Notes under the pieces: generated by a model
What the model saw: only the letters and a program-made list of their open reading frames with translations
Database searches by the model: none
What the model was told of the DNA's origin: nothing
Made by a program: the position numbers and the translations under genes
Assembly (NCBI RefSeq): GCF_035994945.1
Contig: NZ_CP108677.1
Span: 4,836,001-4,900,000 of the forward strand
DNA from: Streptomyces sp. NBC_01216
Lineage (GTDB): Bacteria; Actinomycetota; Actinomycetes; Streptomycetales; Streptomycetaceae
DNA length: 64,000 nt
Direction: 5' to 3'
Part shown: one piece after another, positions 62,918 to 64,000 of the stretch
Position numbering within the stretch: position 1 is the stretch's first letter
Layout: each line of letters opens with the position of its first letter

Positions 62918-63919
62918 TCAGCGGGGCAGCACGACGACATAGGCGGCGGGCTCCCGGTCCCCCGCGGCCATCAGGGCCGTACGGACCATGGTGGCCTGCT
63001 GTTCCCGGGCCTCCCGCAGCCCCCGTGGGGTGAGGTGGACGACGGTGATGCCGACGCGCTCCAACTGCTCGCGCTTGCGGGCGTGCTCGGACCACAGGGC
63101 GTCGTCGTCCTGTCGCCTGGCCCGGGTGTCCAGTTCCACCGCCACCGCCTGGTCCGGCCAGTACGCGTCCACCTCACCCAGGTGCGGGCCGCCCGGCAGC
63201 CGCAGGTCCACGTTCCACACCGGGTCGGGCAGCCCGTGCTCCCGCACCATCGCGTACAGCCGGTCCTCGGCGACCGCTCGTCCCTCGGCCAGCAGCGCGT
63301 CCACGGCCTCCACGACGTGCGGCCGGGTCAGCAGTCGCGCCCGGTTCAGTTCCCGTACCACCGGGCCCGGTTCGCAGTGCCCGCCGCGGACGGCCTCGAT
63401 GAGCAGCCGGCGCACCGTCCCGGCGTCGCTCAGTCCGGACACCGCGTCCGCGAGCGCCCACGCCACCGGTGCGACCGGAACACCGGCGATCTCCGTCGCC
63501 TCGGGCATCTCCGGGGACCGGACCACCCGGACCCAGCCGGCCGACCGCAGCCGCCGGGTGCGGGGCACCAGCACCTCGATCCGTTCGAGTCCGGCGGGCG
63601 GAGGGACGTGGGCGAAACCGTGCAGGGCGAGGGCCGCCTGCCCGGTGACCACGGCGTCCGGCCCCTGGGCCGGCACCGCGCCGGAGTGCCGCGCGTACAG
63701 GAGCGCCGCCTCCAGCCGGTCCTCGCCCGTGGGGTGCCCGGGGTGCAGCAGGAAGACCCCGGGGAGCAGCTGCTGCCAGCCCCCGCCCGGCCGGCCGTAC
63801 GCGGCGATATCGGCTCCGGTCATACCGAGCGCCCTCAGTTGCGCCGCGCAGAGCACCCGGCGGGCGTCGACCGCCGGGAAGGGGAAGGAACGGGGGGAGG
63901 TGGGGGTGTCGTGGTTCAT
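62918..63919 (-). CDS. DUF559/PD-(D/E)XK-like protein with AbiEi-type N-terminus
   Basis: 333 residues from ATG 63919. N-terminal half resembles the antitoxin AbiEi family winged-helix and linker (LRALGMTGADIAAYGRPGGG, WQQLLPGVFLLHPGHPTGED), and the C-terminal 100 residues have a VSR/DUF559-like nuclease core: HLGEVDAYWPDQAVAVELDT (D and E-x-D), followed by ARKREQLERVGITVVHLTPR. Such proteins are common single genes in actinobacteria; toxin-antitoxin or repair roles are unproven. No paired AbiEii gene is present. Monocistronic on the minus strand. Confidence 0.7.
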   Translation of the reverse strand: MNHDTPTSPRSFPFPAVDARRVLCAAQLRALGMTGADIAAYGRPGGGWQQLLPGVFLLHPGHPTGEDRLEAALLYARHSGAVPAQGPDAVVTGQAALALHGFAHVPPPAGLERIEVLVPRTRRLRSAGWVRVVRSPEMPEATEIAGVPVAPVAWALADAVSGLSDAGTVRRLLIEAVRGGHCEPGPVVRELNRARLLTRPHVVEAVDALLAEGRAVAEDRLYAMVREHGLPDPVWNVDLRLPGGPHLGEVDAYWPDQAVAVELDTRARRQDDDALWSEHARKREQLERVGITVVHLTPRGLREAREQQATMVRTALMAAGDREPAAYVVVLPR

Positions 63920-63958
63920 GCTGGGGGTCTTCCGCCGCCCCCGGCCGCGCTAACCGCT

Positions 63959-64000
63959 GTGACGATCCCGTCGACATTTCGGGACGAGCTCGTCCTCAAG
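63959..64000 (+). CDS. Possible start of a gene cut by the window edge
   Basis: GTG 63959 opens a frame (TIPSTFRDELVLK) still open at the edge. CTAACC 7 bases upstream could be a -10 for a leaderless transcript; there is no ribosome binding site. Only 14 codons are visible, so the call is weak. Confidence 0.3.
   Translation, partial: MTIPSTFRDELVLK

Overview
The window is a high-GC chromosomal segment with GTG/TTG starts, purine-rich ribosome binding sites, leaderless transcripts and a gene set (ssbB-like SSB, EttA, trHbO globin, PknG-GlnH-GlnX, ROK-controlled sugar ABC operon, MalQ, allantoicase, PepN, Asd) that point to Streptomyces or a very close actinomycete. Nothing suggests a plasmid or phage; most of it reads as core chromosome.

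Layout. 1-9.2 kb is accessory: a huge secreted RHS/YD-repeat protein with three LamG domains that runs off the left edge, a small unknown gene whose 5' part looks cut off by a decayed IS5-type element (7104-7992), an orphan S1-domain remnant, a small conserved hypothetical, and then a tRNA-Arg(TCT) with its terminator. 9.5-13.8 kb holds two adjacent YfjP/dynamin-type GTPases and an SSB. 14-17 kb is a cell-surface module: a thioester (Cys-Gln) LAXTG-type surface protein facing a class F sortase and a small membrane-anchored secreted protein. 17.4-22.2 kb is EttA, a thioesterase, a conserved hypothetical, a truncated ABC ATPase, a truncated haemoglobin and a PCMT-like methyltransferase.

22.2-32.5 kb (minus strand) is the most interesting block: GlnX (four-helix membrane sensor), GlnH (amino-acid binding protein), a coiled-coil protein, PknG (kinase with zinc ribbons and TPRs), a PP2C phosphatase, a VWA protein and a zinc-ribbon/FHA protein, several with start/stop overlaps. 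It combines the mycobacterial GlnX-GlnH-PknG nutrient-sensing path with a kinase/phosphatase/VWA triad like that of TerY-P systems. 32.8-39.6 kb is a ROK-regulated sugar import operon (binding protein, two permeases, GH4 glycosidase, BadF-type sugar kinase) that lacks its own ATPase. 39.8-47.7 kb has MscS, an HNH endonuclease, a GH84 hexosaminidase, a small repeat peptide, MalQ and a small membrane protein. 48-51.8 kb has a divergent MarR/EamA pair with a large palindromic operator, a leaderless LysR and allantoicase with nearby palindromes. 52-64 kb holds PepN, a DUF1203 protein, Asd, an S8 protease, a divergent CGNR regulator/VOC pair, a PPOX-fold protein, an HPP protein and a DUF559-type protein.

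A dispersed element beginning TGAGAGCCTG overlaps and supplies the stop codon of five genes here (a sixth, at the allantoicase gene, is diverged), which looks like a repeat family dedicated to 3' ends. All function calls are by reading motifs; no database search was run.
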